Source: Leptothermofonsia sp049200465 (GTDB lineage Bacteria > Cyanobacteriota > Cyanobacteriia > Leptolyngbyales > Leptolyngbyaceae). From it: a DNA stretch of 64,000 bases. Position numbers and translations under genes: made by a program. Below are positions 35,945-45,900 of this stretch, one piece after another. Within the stretch, counting starts at the first letter, position 1, and each line of letters begins with the position of its first letter. The notes beneath the pieces are model-generated. The model made no database searches and was not told the DNA's origin. It saw only the letters and a program-made list of their open reading frames with translations. The stretch spans positions 1,426,001-1,490,000 of the forward strand of contig NZ_CP120836.1 of assembly GCF_049200465.1 (NCBI RefSeq), read 5' to 3'.

Positions 35945-37441
35945 CTAAAGTTGGCAGAATTTGCGTTCGCGTTCCCATTGAGGTTCTTGCCAGCCAAAGG
36001 AAAAATGGCTAATGCCCTGGATGGGGAGCGATCGCAGGGCTTCCATTTGCACTTCTAAAGAGGGGCGCTCTGGAGTTGCCTGTCCCCACATTCCCGTCAA
36101 CACAGGTTCAACTCGTGTTCCCGCTGGAGCTTGAGCCAGCACCTTCTGCACCTGAGCCACAATGCAACTGGGGTCTCCACAAACGCCATAGGCCATGGGG
36201 TGCCACTTAATGGCACCAGGAAACTGTTCCCAACTTTGCAGGCGCGAGTCAAAGCCTTTGCCAACCTTCTGATTTGCCTCTGGGAAGAAGACAGCTCCTG
36301 CTGCAATTCCGCGTTGCTGAACCATTGCGGCTGCTACCGCCAGGAAACCAACTGGACCCTGTTTAGCGTGAGTCACTGCCAGGTTCCAGAGTTCTTTGTT
36401 CAGTGCGGGTAGCCGCTCAGCTACAGGAGCCCTCCATGAGATAGAGGGCGATCGCTCCTGCCAGAGAGGTTCTTTTTCAGTTGGATAAAGTTGGTCAACA
36501 GCTATCAGATCTTGAGCTGTCAAGTAACCCTGCCCCATGTAGCGGCGAATTAATTCCTGCCCCTTTTGGTTCTGAGCACGCTGGTACAACGTCTGTAGAG
36601 AAGCATCCCCATAAATCCATAAATCTTTCGTCTTACTGGCTACCGATGCAGCCCCCAACCCCTTGGGATAGCGGATGTAATCGAACAGAACGCCGTCCGG
36701 TCGGCGCTGAAGCACAGCCTGCACCAGTTGTTGGTAATCACTAATCGCCTCAGGACTGTAGGGATCGACAAAGATTTCATTAACGTTAGTAATGTCCTTA
36801 CCGAGGGTGAAACTGGCTTTAATAGCCGCACTGACGGTAGTTTCGCCCTCTCCATTGCGGGCCAAGGTTTGCTGTCGGTCGGGGCGATCGGCATAGGTTT
36901 GACCAAAATTTAAGCTGAACAACCAGGCATAAACTTTCAATCCCCGTTCATGTCCCTTCTGAATTGCCTGCGCCAGCAGATCGACTTGTCCAGTACTGGA
37001 TTCCTGCAATAGCGAAGGCCAAACTGTTGGGTTATCTGAGGCTGGCAATAAAACCTGACCGTTAGAAAAAACATCAATATTGACCTGGTTATAGCCTCGA
37101 TTGACAATTTCATCGAATAGTGCATCCAGCATTCCAGGTTTACTGTCACAGGGATACAGACGAAGCCAGGTTGCCTGGGTTTGCAACCAGCTCTGACGGC
37201 GGCACTGACTCAATCGTTCTGCATGTTGCGTGATTATGATTTGATAACGTTGCTGGGCACTTACATCGCCTGCCAGAGTCGCTTGCAATAACTCTCGCTT
37301 CTGTGCCCGCTCCTGGGTAGATAGCTGGCACTTATCCCCTGCCTGGGCAGATAAGGGACTGATTGGCAATCCCAGGTGCATCAGACTGGTTGCAAGCGCG
37401 ATCGCAGTTAGCCGGTGGCGAAGGTAGTTCCGATTTATCAT
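35945..37441 (-). CDS. Secreted family-10-like glycosyl hydrolase (DUF187/GHL10 type)
   Basis: From ATG 37441 the product has 498 residues. The longer frame from 37489 adds 16 residues that would spoil the signal peptide, and GAGGTG precedes the chosen start. A signal peptide is clear ('YLRHRLTAIALATSLMHLGL' with cleavage near 'LSAQAGDKC'). The body is a predicted TIM barrel: 'DALFDEIVNRGYNQVNIDVF', 'GLKVYAWLFSLNFG' and 'RRPDGVLFDYIRYPK', the last matching the strand and D/R pattern of GHL10/DUF187 enzymes. Substrate is unknown, perhaps a peptidoglycan or exopolysaccharide glycan. It is convergent with purF. Confidence 0.8.
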   Translation of the reverse strand: MINRNYLRHRLTAIALATSLMHLGLPISPLSAQAGDKCQLSTQERAQKRELLQATLAGDVSAQQRYQIIITQHAERLSQCRRQSWLQTQATWLRLYPCDSKPGMLDALFDEIVNRGYNQVNIDVFSNGQVLLPASDNPTVWPSLLQESSTGQVDLLAQAIQKGHERGLKVYAWLFSLNFGQTYADRPDRQQTLARNGEGETTVSAAIKASFTLGKDITNVNEIFVDPYSPEAISDYQQLVQAVLQRRPDGVLFDYIRYPKGLGAASVASKTKDLWIYGDASLQTLYQRAQNQKGQELIRRYMGQGYLTAQDLIAVDQLYPTEKEPLWQERSPSISWRAPVAERLPALNKELWNLAVTHAKQGPVGFLAVAAAMVQQRGIAAGAVFFPEANQKVGKGFDSRLQSWEQFPGAIKWHPMAYGVCGDPSCIVAQVQKVLAQAPAGTRVEPVLTGMWGQATPERPSLEVQMEALRSLPIQGISHFSFGWQEPQWERERKFCQL

Positions 37442-37787
37442 GAATTCTGGCACCTCAGGCTCAATGCATGAAGATTTGGTTCGAGCCATTGTAGCGTCTG
37501 GCTGAAAAATAGAATTTAGAAGTTAGGAATCCTGGAATTCAGAAGTTAAGAATCAGGAGCCAGAAGGGGGAGGGAAAGGAAGTGGATGGGTGGGATTCAT
37601 CCACTCCTTCTAAAGGCGGCATTGCTGAATTTGGGTATGAAGGATATGAAATAGGTACTATATGCTCGAAACTTCGTTTCGATTCATACTGCTTTTCAGC
37701 AACGCCCTGACGGCGGTTCGTCAGGCTGCAAAAAAACAGGAGGATTCGCAGTACAAACCCTCCCTTCTCTTAACAGTTGTGTAGCCA
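37442..37787. other. Spacer with inverted-repeat element
   Basis: It contains purine-rich words (AGAAGTTAGGAATCC twice in variant form at 37515-37550), the 89-bp inverted-repeat element at 37618-37706 and a 7-bp-stem hairpin CCTGACG...CGTCAGG at 37706-37725. No gene was seen. Confidence 0.5.
37618..37706. repeat. 89-bp element with 24-bp imperfect terminal inverted repeats
   Basis: The left arm begins GGCATTGCTGAA and ends TATGAA (37618-37641). The right arm reads TTCATA...TTCAGCAACGCC (37683-37706). Seventeen or more of 24 positions pair. The arms look like insertion-sequence ends without a transposase, so this is a MITE or solo remnant of a family different from R1-R4. Confidence 0.7.
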
Positions 37788-37869
37788 TGGGCGGAGCGAG
37801 ACTCGAACTCGCAAGACCGAAGTCGCCGCATTTTGAGTGCGGTGCGTCTACCAATTCCGCCATCCGCCC
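37788..37869 (-). tRNA. tRNA-Leu (anticodon CAA)
   Basis: On the minus strand the acceptor arms GGGCGGA and TCCGCCC pair and the discriminator is A. The D arm contains GGCGGAATTGGTAGACGC. The anticodon arm is CCGCA-CTCAAAA-TGCGG with CAA. A long variable arm (CGACTTCGGTCT-type) marks a class II tRNA. The T arm carries GTTCGAGTC. The 3' CCA is not encoded. This isotype reads UUG codons. Confidence 0.95.
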
Positions 37870-38104
37870 CTGGTTTCAGCTTCCTTATTATACTGAACTG
37901 GACGACTTTGGAGTAAAAGTTCTTGCAACTACGTCGGGTACCGGGAGAACCTTGTTAAGTCAAATTAGATAGGTTTCATTAACTCAACGTTAAATTTAGA
38001 TAACAACAGCTTAAGAATTATGTTTGTTGAGGTTGTCAACCTCTAGGTGTTTCTATACTGATCCCATTCCCAATCGTTTGCATAATGCACGAGGAGGTTC
38101 CAAA

Positions 38105-38305
38105 ATGGTTCATACATACGAGGTATTGGTTGACATTAAGGAATACCTGGCCCTCAACGACAATGCCTCTCGCTACGGAACAAAGCGCTACGAAATTGAT
38201 GCTGAATCAAGAAAGCTCGCTACAGATACGGCAAGAACCCTGGCTAGAAATGACTATCCTAAATGCACTGAATATGATGTCAGGGTCACAAGGCTTTTGA
38301 AATAG
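38105..38305 (+). CDS. Small conserved hypothetical protein
   Basis: The 66-residue product starts at an ATG with a strong GAGGAGG Shine-Dalgarno. The longer frame from 38024 is not supported. The sequence ('MVHTYEVLVDIKEYLALNDN', later 'ARNDYPKCTEYDVRVTRLLK') alternates charged and hydrophobic residues as in a small alpha/beta protein. There is no membrane segment. A large stem-loop follows 37 bases downstream. The function is unknown. Confidence 0.7.
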   Translation: MVHTYEVLVDIKEYLALNDNASRYGTKRYEIDAESRKLATDTARTLARNDYPKCTEYDVRVTRLLK

Positions 38306-38341
38306 AGTTTGCACAGGGTTTAATACAGTCTTTAAACCAAA

Positions 38342-38426
38342 AACACCTACCCTAGGGCAGATTTTGCAACTTGATAATGATAGTTTTGTTCGATTTGAGC
38401 AAAATCTGCCTTAGAGAAGGTAGGTG
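38342..38426. other. Large imperfect hairpin downstream of a small gene
   Basis: ACACCTACC at 38342 pairs with GGTAGGTGT at 38418, and GGCAGATTTTGC at 38354 pairs with GCAAAATCTGCC at 38398. This is 21 paired bases around a 32-base loop. No T run follows, so it is not a standard terminator. It could be a 3' stabiliser, a structured RNA or a MITE remnant. Confidence 0.7.
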
Positions 38427-38467
38427 TCGTTGAATGTAGGGTTGTCAGGTACGCAGCAAAATATTGG

Positions 38468-38683
38468 TTATGTTGCATAGTATAACCCTGCGTTAATTGT
38501 ATGAGTGCGATCCCTCACTCTGAGGGGAGTGGTGGTTTTTTTTTTATGCTGGTCCCTACTCTCAATAGCCACGCGATCGCTTTTGGCTGATTTGGCTGAT
38601 GCAGTCGTCACCAGTGCTTTAAGCAATGTCCATCCCATTAGAGTAAGGATTAAAACAAATGCAATAATCATCAGTGGTGCCAA
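38468..38683 (-). CDS. Doubtful single-helix membrane protein
   Basis: The 71-residue frame has one good membrane helix at its start ('MAPLMIIAFVLILTLMGWTL') and a polar K/T/R-rich remainder. There is no Shine-Dalgarno, and the tail crosses a run of nine or more T bases. It could be a genuine small membrane protein or chance. Confidence 0.3.
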   Translation of the reverse strand: MAPLMIIAFVLILTLMGWTLLKALVTTASAKSAKSDRVAIESRDQHKKKTTTPLRVRDRTHTINAGLYYAT

Positions 38684-38935
38684 TGTAAAGAATGGGGAAA
38701 CTAGAAGGACGCAGAAATCCCAACAGCAAGATTGTAGTCATTGAGTTCTTCATGAAGAGAGTTATTGATGAATAACCTGCTGCTAAACTCCAGAACAGTT
38801 CCCACTCAAGTGCAAAATCACTAGTGGGCGATGGCATAAGTCCAGCAACCATTGGGTTGGAGAGGGGGGAGTCGGAGGGAGCCAGAATAGTATCCGTAGT
38901 CCCGCCATGCTGTGCTAGTACAGCAAAACGAAAGT

Positions 38936-39002
38936 TTTGTTGGGGATGCAGGGGTTTCCACCCCTGCTTGGGGGCGAAGCCCCAGACCCCCCATGTTGCA
39001 AA
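38936..39002. repeat. Hairpin repeat related to R1/R4 cores
   Basis: It contains GCAGGGGTTTCCACCCCTGC and GGGGGCGAAGCCCC in tandem, the same two hairpin modules found in R1 and R4. The flanks are TTTTGTTGGGG and CCATGTTGCAAAA in place of TATAGC ends. Confidence 0.65.
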
Positions 39003-39260
39003 ATTTAGTGTTTGCAACACTGGCTTCTGAATTCCTAAATTTGAATTCTTAGCCAGATCTTAACCAGATAAGGATATTTCACTTACCCAGGAACTGCTCA
39101 TGCTTTCGTTGAGTGTAGCTGTTGATTCTACAATAAACCTCTAACGCAAGTTGAGTTTTCTGAATTATCTTGCAGGTTATGGAGTCTGCTCTCCTTAGTT
39201 AATCGATGAATCAGGTGGCAGAGTCAAAGAAAAGCTTTGTGACATTGGTCTGCCGGACCT

Positions 39261-39299
39261 GGTTGACTGACAAAAGTGGAAGGGAAGGGAAACTCAGCC
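39261..39299. repeat. 39-bp dispersed repeat, copy 2
   Basis: It differs from 5365-5403 at one position. Here it is intergenic, whereas copy 1 covers the stop codon of a thioesterase gene. Confidence 0.85.
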
Positions 39300-39326
39300 A
39301 TCAAAACTTCTCCCTCCCGCAACTCC

Positions 39327-39533
39327 TTATTTCCCAACTAGCTTCCAGAGGGATTGGAATAGCTGGGTTACCTCCTCCCAGAGTTGAACTGGGCCAATGC
39401 CCAGGGCAAGCAAAATGAGGACAATGAGGGCGATCGCCAGGGCTGTGCTGATTGCTGCTCTCAGTACTTTGATCAAAAGGGTGAAAATCAAAAACGCAAC
39501 GGCGATCGCGGCCAGTAATAAAACGAGATTCAT
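39327..39533 (-). CDS. Small hydrophobic membrane protein
   Basis: The 68-residue product is almost entirely two membrane helices ('MNLVLLLAAIAVAFLIFTLL' and 'STALAIALIVLILLALGIGP') followed by a short amphipathic end ('LWEEVTQLFQSLWKLVGK'). The ATG has AAGGA close upstream. Such short hydrophobic proteins are common in cyanobacteria. No function is known. Confidence 0.6.
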   Translation of the reverse strand: MNLVLLLAAIAVAFLIFTLLIKVLRAAISTALAIALIVLILLALGIGPVQLWEEVTQLFQSLWKLVGK

Positions 39534-39655
39534 TTCCTTGAAGTTTCGAATTTATTCGTTGTCAAATGAACAAGTGGCTCATGGCTGGATAGAATCTTGC
39601 TGGAGAGATAAGGGGGCACGAATATCCCCTCAACATCCAGGGTTAAATCCATCCA

Positions 39656-40180
39656 ATGGAAAGTGTGAAACGATTGAAATTAGAAAGCTCAAGATTAATC
39701 CTTGAACCAATTTCAATGGATTATGCCGAAGTCATTTTTCAGGAACTTACGGCTGAGATTACCCGGTTCATGCACCCAAAACCTGCCGAAAACATTAATG
39801 AAACCATACAATTTATTCGAGATGCAATGCGGCATCAAGAGAATGGCAGCGATTTCACCTTTGTTATTTTGAAGAAAGATAATTCAGAATTTTTAGGTGT
39901 CTGTGGTGTTCACCGAATTAACACAGATACCCCAGAACTTGGGATTTGGACCAAGAAATCAGCTCATGGTCATGGCTATGGGAGGGAAGCCATTCACTGC
40001 TTAAAAACCTGGGTTGATGAATTAATTGAATATCAATACCTTCTCTATCCGGTCGATAAGCGCAATATCCCCAGCCAAAAAATACCTGAAAGCCTTAAAG
40101 GGAAACCTTACCGGGAATATACCCAACTCAATCTCAGCGGCCATACACTCCATGTCATTGAGTACAGGATCTATCGATAA
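39656..40180 (+). CDS. GNAT family N-acetyltransferase (RimJ/RimL type)
   Basis: The 174-residue product begins 'LKLESSRLILEPISMDYAEV', the usual RimJ/RimL opening. It has the central beta strands ('FTFVILKKDNSEFLGVCGVH'), the acetyl-CoA pyrophosphate loop in 'KKSAHGHGYGREA', and 'YPVDKRNIPSQKIPESLKGK' in place of the usual N-x-x-S region. It transfers acetyl from acetyl-CoA to an amine, substrate unknown. The gene is more AT-rich than its neighbours and sits alone in an accessory stretch, consistent with acquisition by transfer (inference). Confidence 0.88.
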   Translation: MESVKRLKLESSRLILEPISMDYAEVIFQELTAEITRFMHPKPAENINETIQFIRDAMRHQENGSDFTFVILKKDNSEFLGVCGVHRINTDTPELGIWTKKSAHGHGYGREAIHCLKTWVDELIEYQYLLYPVDKRNIPSQKIPESLKGKPYREYTQLNLSGHTLHVIEYRIYR

Positions 40181-40370
40181 GCGACAATGAACGGCTTACA
40201 GAGCCACGAGCGGAATAGGCTATTAGATGTTGGTTATCGGCTGTGATCGATTTCAGGTCAGTAAGTGATAAGGACTATCCGGATCGCAGGAAATTGCTTT
40301 GAAAGGTGAGGATACTTCATCACGTTCAAGGCGTTGAAGTCCAAACTCTTCTATTAATTGTGTTCATTCT

Positions 40371-41426
40371 ATGAATTTAATTGTGTTCATCCTGTTGATC
40401 TATTCTTTTCCTGTGGCTGGTACTTTCGCTCAAGCTGTTGATTTTAATCGGTTTGAAGAACGAAAAAAATCTTCAAATATCCCTAAAAATTGCGAGGCAA
40501 TCAAATCCGCTGTTGTAACCATTTATGCCGGGAAAGAAATTGGCTCTGGTAGCGTCATTAGTTCCGGCAGATGGATCATCACCAATTACCATGTGGTGCA
40601 GGATCGGCTGGATCACTTTCAGGATAAGACACTTTGGGTTCAGACATTCAACGGTGTCAGCTATTCAGGAAAGGTGGTTGGTTGCGATCGCCCCAATGAC
40701 CTGGCACTGATTCAACTGAATGGTGAGCAAACGCTTCCAACGATGCCTCTGGCCGATGGAGGCAAGCTTCGGCCTGGGCAGTCAGTGTGGGCGATCGGCA
40801 GCCCCTATGGTTGCCCCGGTGTGCTTACAGAAGGAACCTTAAGCAAGGTGAAATCTAATGGCGATCTGCAATCCCATATCATTCTCAATCCGGGGAATTC
40901 GGGCGGTCCGCTACTCAATTCGTGGGGAGAAATGGTTGGAGTCAATAAGGCCATTTTGCAATTGCCTTCGGGTAAAAATAGTGGAATCAGTCTTGCAACC
41001 AGTGTTCAGTCTGTCAAAAGCTTGCTCCAGCATCATTGTCGGGCCACAAAGGCAACTTTAGATTGTCATCTGGCTCCTTCTTCACCAGCCCGGCTGCTTG
41101 ATCGCCCCATTTTTAGCGATCGCCCTGCCTCTTCTAATCATCCAGTAGTAATTGATTCCCACATCATCCTCAAGCAAAATTCGGCCTACCCGCGCCGGAG
41201 CCTCGGATTGATTGTGGACAGTCACCATCTCATTGTCCGCCAGGTGCAGCCAGGTTCCCTCGCCGCGTTGGGTGGATTCAGACCAGGCGATCGCCTGATC
41301 TCCGTCAATGGTGTTCAGTTAAAGCGATTGGAAGAGTTGCAAACAGTGTTAAACCGGGCGCCGGATTCTGCCGTCCTAGTCATTAACCGAAATCGGCAGC
41401 AAACCATTCTTCAGGTGAATTTTTAG
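40371..41426 (+). CDS. Secreted trypsin-like serine protease with C-terminal PDZ
   Basis: The 351-residue product has a signal peptide ('MNLIVFILLIYSFPVAGTFA', cleavage near AQA), an S1C/HtrA-type protease domain and one PDZ domain. The catalytic triad is visible: H in 'WIITNYHVV', D in 'NDLALIQL' and S in 'NPGNSGGPLLN'. The PDZ (about 275-350) has 'VQPGSLAALGGFRPGDRLIS'. The protease body is short and lacks the long HtrA loop, closer to small HhoA-like enzymes. It should act in the periplasm or outside. The next gene is a frameshifted paralogue, giving a local duplication. Confidence 0.9.
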   Translation: MNLIVFILLIYSFPVAGTFAQAVDFNRFEERKKSSNIPKNCEAIKSAVVTIYAGKEIGSGSVISSGRWIITNYHVVQDRLDHFQDKTLWVQTFNGVSYSGKVVGCDRPNDLALIQLNGEQTLPTMPLADGGKLRPGQSVWAIGSPYGCPGVLTEGTLSKVKSNGDLQSHIILNPGNSGGPLLNSWGEMVGVNKAILQLPSGKNSGISLATSVQSVKSLLQHHCRATKATLDCHLAPSSPARLLDRPIFSDRPASSNHPVVIDSHIILKQNSAYPRRSLGLIVDSHHLIVRQVQPGSLAALGGFRPGDRLISVNGVQLKRLEELQTVLNRAPDSAVLVINRNRQQTILQVNF

Positions 41427-41646
41427 CTCGATGGACAATTACAACTCCAAAACCATTGCAGGCTATAAACCTTATACTGCATTCCTTCAGTTATGGTGCA
41501 TAATAGACCTGAGGTAGAGGCGTGATACATTAGTACCAATCAACAAATGTTTTCCTGATCACTTTTCCGAAATTGGACGCATTCTATCCGCGATCGCCTG
41601 TTCTTAGCACTCAAGTCTCATCTCTGGTATCCAGCCCTGGATTTCT

Positions 41647-42841
41647 ATGAAACTTCTGTCCTGGTTTTTAGCTGGTTCTTTGATCCTGGTTGCCCGCACC
41701 ATTGCGTCGGCAATTCCCTCGAAGGAGGAGTTCCCCTGGATTGCTGAGGGCTTAAGGGGTATAGGTAGTGAATGGCAAGACGAATATGCCTTACAACCTG
41801 ATATAGCCACCAGCAACCGGAATGGAAGTTCTCATCTAATAGGGGGGAGACTGCAAAGTAGCCGGTCCTGCCGTAGTTACAATCCATGCAGGTCCAGCAT
41901 TTGGCTCTGGTAGTATCGTCAGCCCAGAAGGGTTAGTGATTACCAATAACCATGTGGTTAGACCCGCAAGGGGCGGGTGGATAGGAGTCAAAACAATTGC
42001 TGGTAAGCAGTATCAGGGGCGGGTGATTGCGACTGACCCCATGAACGATCTTGCTCTAGTCAAGCTTGAGACCCAGGAACGGCTGCCAGTAATCAGTATG
42101 GGGAGTGCTTCCGCTATTAGAACGGGGCAGGCTGTCTGTGCGATTGGGAGTCCCTTTGCCCGCCCTGGTGTGTTGACGCGGGGCAGGCTGACAACCGTTC
42201 GACGCAATGGAGATTTGCAGTCTGCTCTGGTCTTGCAACCTGGAAATTCTGGCGGCCCGTTGTTAAATCAGCGGGGTGAAATGATTGGGGTGAATAAGGC
42301 AATCTGGCAGTCGCGATCAGGCGTCAACAGTGGGATTAGCTTTGCCACCAATATTGAGGTTGCGAAAAACTTTATTCAACGGAATGCTTCCGGTGGAGGG
42401 AACTTATATGGCTCACAACCCATGCCGCGTCAACCAGAACCATTTCGTCCTTCCTACGGCGAGCCTTACCCGGTTCCAGCTTTCCCAATGGATCGACCGC
42501 CGATGATGGAACGGCCTTCAAGGGTACCTTACGATTTCCACCCCGTTCCAACGGAGCCATTTGAGTTTGGCATGCGCCCTCCTCAAGCTCCACCAAATTC
42601 ATCCTCTGGCTCTCGTCTGGGTGTCATGATTGATAAGGTGACGCTGGAAATTCAGAACGTTGAAAGTGGATCGCTGGCTGAAACGGCAGGCATCAAAGCG
42701 GGCGATCGCCTGGTTGCTTTAGACGGTATGCAAATTGAGGGGTTCAATCAACTGCAAGAGGTTCTGAATCGGCGTCCCAATTCGGTTGTGATTACGGTAA
42801 ACCGGGATGATCAGTTGCGGAATATTCGAGTGAACTTTTAG
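41647..42841 (+). pseudogene. Trypsin-PDZ protease paralogue, frameshifted at a G6 run
   Basis: The first part (ATG 41647) has a signal peptide ('MKLLSWFLAGSLILVARTIA'). The frame then changes at a run of six G (41842-41847). Removing one G joins it to the downstream frame, giving '...LIGGDCKVAGPAVVTIHAG', which aligns with 'NCEAIKSAVVTIYAG' of the preceding paralogue. The rest is complete: H in 'LVITNNHVV', D in 'NDLALVKL', S in 'QPGNSGGPLLN', a P-rich linker (about 215-295) and a PDZ domain. The restored product would be 397 aa. It is either a recent pseudogene, a slippage-controlled gene or a sequence error in a homopolymer. Confidence 0.85.
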
Positions 42842-42951
42842 GTTATTCGGGGCTTGATTTCAGACAACACAACTTGATGGTAACTACGATTAAGTAAGGA
42901 GGCATTCTTTTCATTCTTTTTAGTTCTTAAAAATGGATAGCGATCGCATCC

Positions 42952-45900
42952 ATGACCAATTCCAATCCTGATCCAACCCGTGAAGCTGAAGATGTTCAGG
43001 CTGAGAACGAGCGATCGCTCAATGCATTGTCGCGGGCCATTCAGTTTTCCCAGGGGGAATTTTCCCTGATTCTGGTTCGTTGCAACTACAGCAGTTTGCG
43101 CGATCGCCTGATCCAGTGTTTGCAGGAAATTTGCCCGGTCCCGATTCAGACATTTACCCTACCAGAATCGGCAAAGACACTTTTTACAACCATTCAGAAG
43201 GAATTAGAAGGTGAGGCGGCGGGAGGTGGGAGTCAGGAGTCAGGAGGTCATTCAGAACTCAAAACTCAAAATTCAAAACTCTCTCCCCCCATTCCCCCAT
43301 CTCCCCATCTACCCCCTGCCCTCCTCGTCCTCGGCTTAGAATCCGTCACCAATCTGGATTCAGTTCTTATTTCTGCTAACCAGGTACGGGGTGAGTTTCC
43401 CAAGCATTTGAAACGTCCGCTGGTGTTATGGGTAAATGATTGGGTGCTGCAAAAGCTCAACCGTCTGGCACCGGATTTCAAAAGTTGGGCAGGTAACTCG
43501 GTGATTGATTTTGAGATGGCGATCGCCGATCTCATCGATTCCCTGCGTGACCACACCAACCGCCTGTTCGCGGACATTCTCAATTCTGGGGATGAGCAGT
43601 TTCCTCCCAACTGGGCCGCCGCTCCTCCCACCAACTCCCTCCGCCGTACCGAACTTGAATTTGCCCTTAACCGAATTATTCGCAGCGGTCACACCCTCGA
43701 CGCTTCCCTTCGCGCCAGCATTGACTTTCTTCTAGGGCAGGAAGCTCATTCCCAGACTGAACTGGAAACCGCTCGCCAATGCTACGAACGTAGCCTGGAG
43801 TTCTGGCAAAGCAAGATGGGGAATGAATTTATAGAAACAGGCTTACCAGATGGATCTGAGATAGAGCAGGAACAGTCAGATAATTCTAGCCAGGAGCCAG
43901 GAGCCAGGAGGCGGGAGGCAGAGTTCAAAACTCAAAACTCAGACCTCAAAACTCAAAACTCCCCCCCCCTCTATCCTTCTATTCCCTGTACCCTCCATCC
44001 CGCTCCCTATACTGAACGGGCTGCTTGCGTTTTGGTCTACCTGGGTTTGCTGTGGCGATCAAATGCGGTATTGCAACGGGCCATTTACCAAGTTGCTTGC
44101 CGCAATGCCCGTAACTATTTTCAGCAGAGCCGCGAGCTGTTTGAGCACATCAATCGGCAAGATCTGGTTGCCAAGTTCATTACTGCCGAAGCGGAGGTGT
44201 TGCAAAAGCTGGGGCTGTGGGATGAACTGGAGGGATTGGCTAAAAAGGCACTCGTGCTGCATAAGCTTTACAAAGATCTGGTACGACAGGCACGGGACCA
44301 CGGCTTTCTGGCAGAGGTGGCGATCGCCCGCTCCCACTGGGCAGAGGCGAAACATCATCTGGAAGCAGCAAGGCGTTTACTAGAAACAGCGGAGCAGATC
44401 CTGGCCAAACATGATCAACCCCATCCCCACCTAGAAACCAGCCTGGAAATTGCGAATCGTTACCATTCCAGTTGGTATCTGCTGTTGCTAGCTAAGACAG
44501 AAGCCTATCTGGGGCAGCGGGCAGCGGCGATCGCTCATCTGGAAGAAGCGAGAGATCATACGTTTCCCAAAAACGACCCCCTCCTCTACATCCAGATTCT
44601 GGAAACCCTGCGGCACTTTTACTACGACGACAGACGTTATCTGGAAGCCTTCCGCACTAAGCAGTTACAGCGATCGCTGGAGCAACAGTATGGATTCCGT
44701 GCCTTTGTCGGGGCCCTGCGGCTGGAAGCCCAACAGCCCCTCGCCCTCCCCCATTCGATTGACACCGAAACGCTTCTGGCTCAGGAGATTGCTGCCTCTG
44801 GTCGCCAGCAGGATGTGAATCGCCTCATCGCTCGCTTGGGCCGGAATGACTATAAGCTGACTGTCATTCACGGCCCCTCCGGGGTTGGCAAAAGTTCCAT
44901 CGTCAGCGCCGGTCTGGTTCCCGCATTGAAGGAACGGGTAATTGGCGATCGCATCGCTCTCCCTATCCTGCTCAACGTTTACACCGATTGGCAAACTGCC
45001 CTGGTAAAGAAACTGGAAACGATTGGAGGTACTGCCCCTACCCATCCAACCATCCACTCATCCACCCTCTCGTCCCTCACCGAAACCCTCCAATCCCTTA
45101 CTAACCAGTTTCCCCCCCTCCTGCCTGTCCTCATCTTCGACCAGTTTGAGGAATTCTTCTTCGTCTACGAAACGATCCCACACCGTCGCCCCTTCTACAA
45201 CTTCCTCAGCGATTGCCTTAACCTGCCCTACGTCAAGGTCATCCTTTGCCTGCGCGAAGATTATCTCCATTACTTGCTGGAGTTTCAGCGCCTCGCCAAC
45301 CTCGACATCATCAATAACGACATCCTCAGCAAAGACATTCGCTATCCTCTGGGTGACTTTACACCTGAAGATGCGCGATCAGTAATTAAAAGCCTGAGCG
45401 ATCGCGCCCAGTTCTATATGGAGGGTGAACTGGTTGATGCATTGGTTCATGATCTGGCAACGGAAACGGGTGAGGTACGTCCGATTGAACTCCAGGTCGT
45501 GGGTGCCCAGCTCCAGGCAGAGGGTATTAACACCCTGGCGGAATATCGGCAGAAGGGGCCAAAGGAAAAGCTAGTGCAGCGCTCCCTGGAAGCCGTCGTC
45601 CATGATTGCGGACCAGAAAACGAAGACGTTGCCCGCATCGTGCTGTTTCTGCTCACCAACGAAAACGGCACCCGTCCCCTCAAAACCAAAGAAGACCTGG
45701 AAGCTGACCTGGTTGACCTGGGCATGACCCACGACATTGCCAAACTCGACCTGGTTCTGGAAGTCCTCGTCGGCTCCGGGCTTGCCTTCGAAATTCCAGA
45801 AATGCCCGCCAACCTTTACCAGTTGGTTCACGACTACCTGGTCAGCTTCATCCGCAACCAGTACAAGACGGGACTCGTCGAAGAACTGGAACGTGAACGA

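Larger units (their letters stand above)
38684..39326. other. Intergenic region with hairpin repeat and dispersed 39-mer
   Basis: This 643-base region holds the G/C-rich hairpin repeat at 38936-39002 and the second copy of the 39-bp dispersed repeat at 39261-39299. A minus-strand frame across 38619-39020 is only a translation of the repeat. No gene was accepted. Confidence 0.5.

Noticed and set aside
38619..39020. 133-residue minus-strand frame
   Set aside because: Part of it is a hairpin repeat translation, and it overlaps a more plausible short membrane protein.
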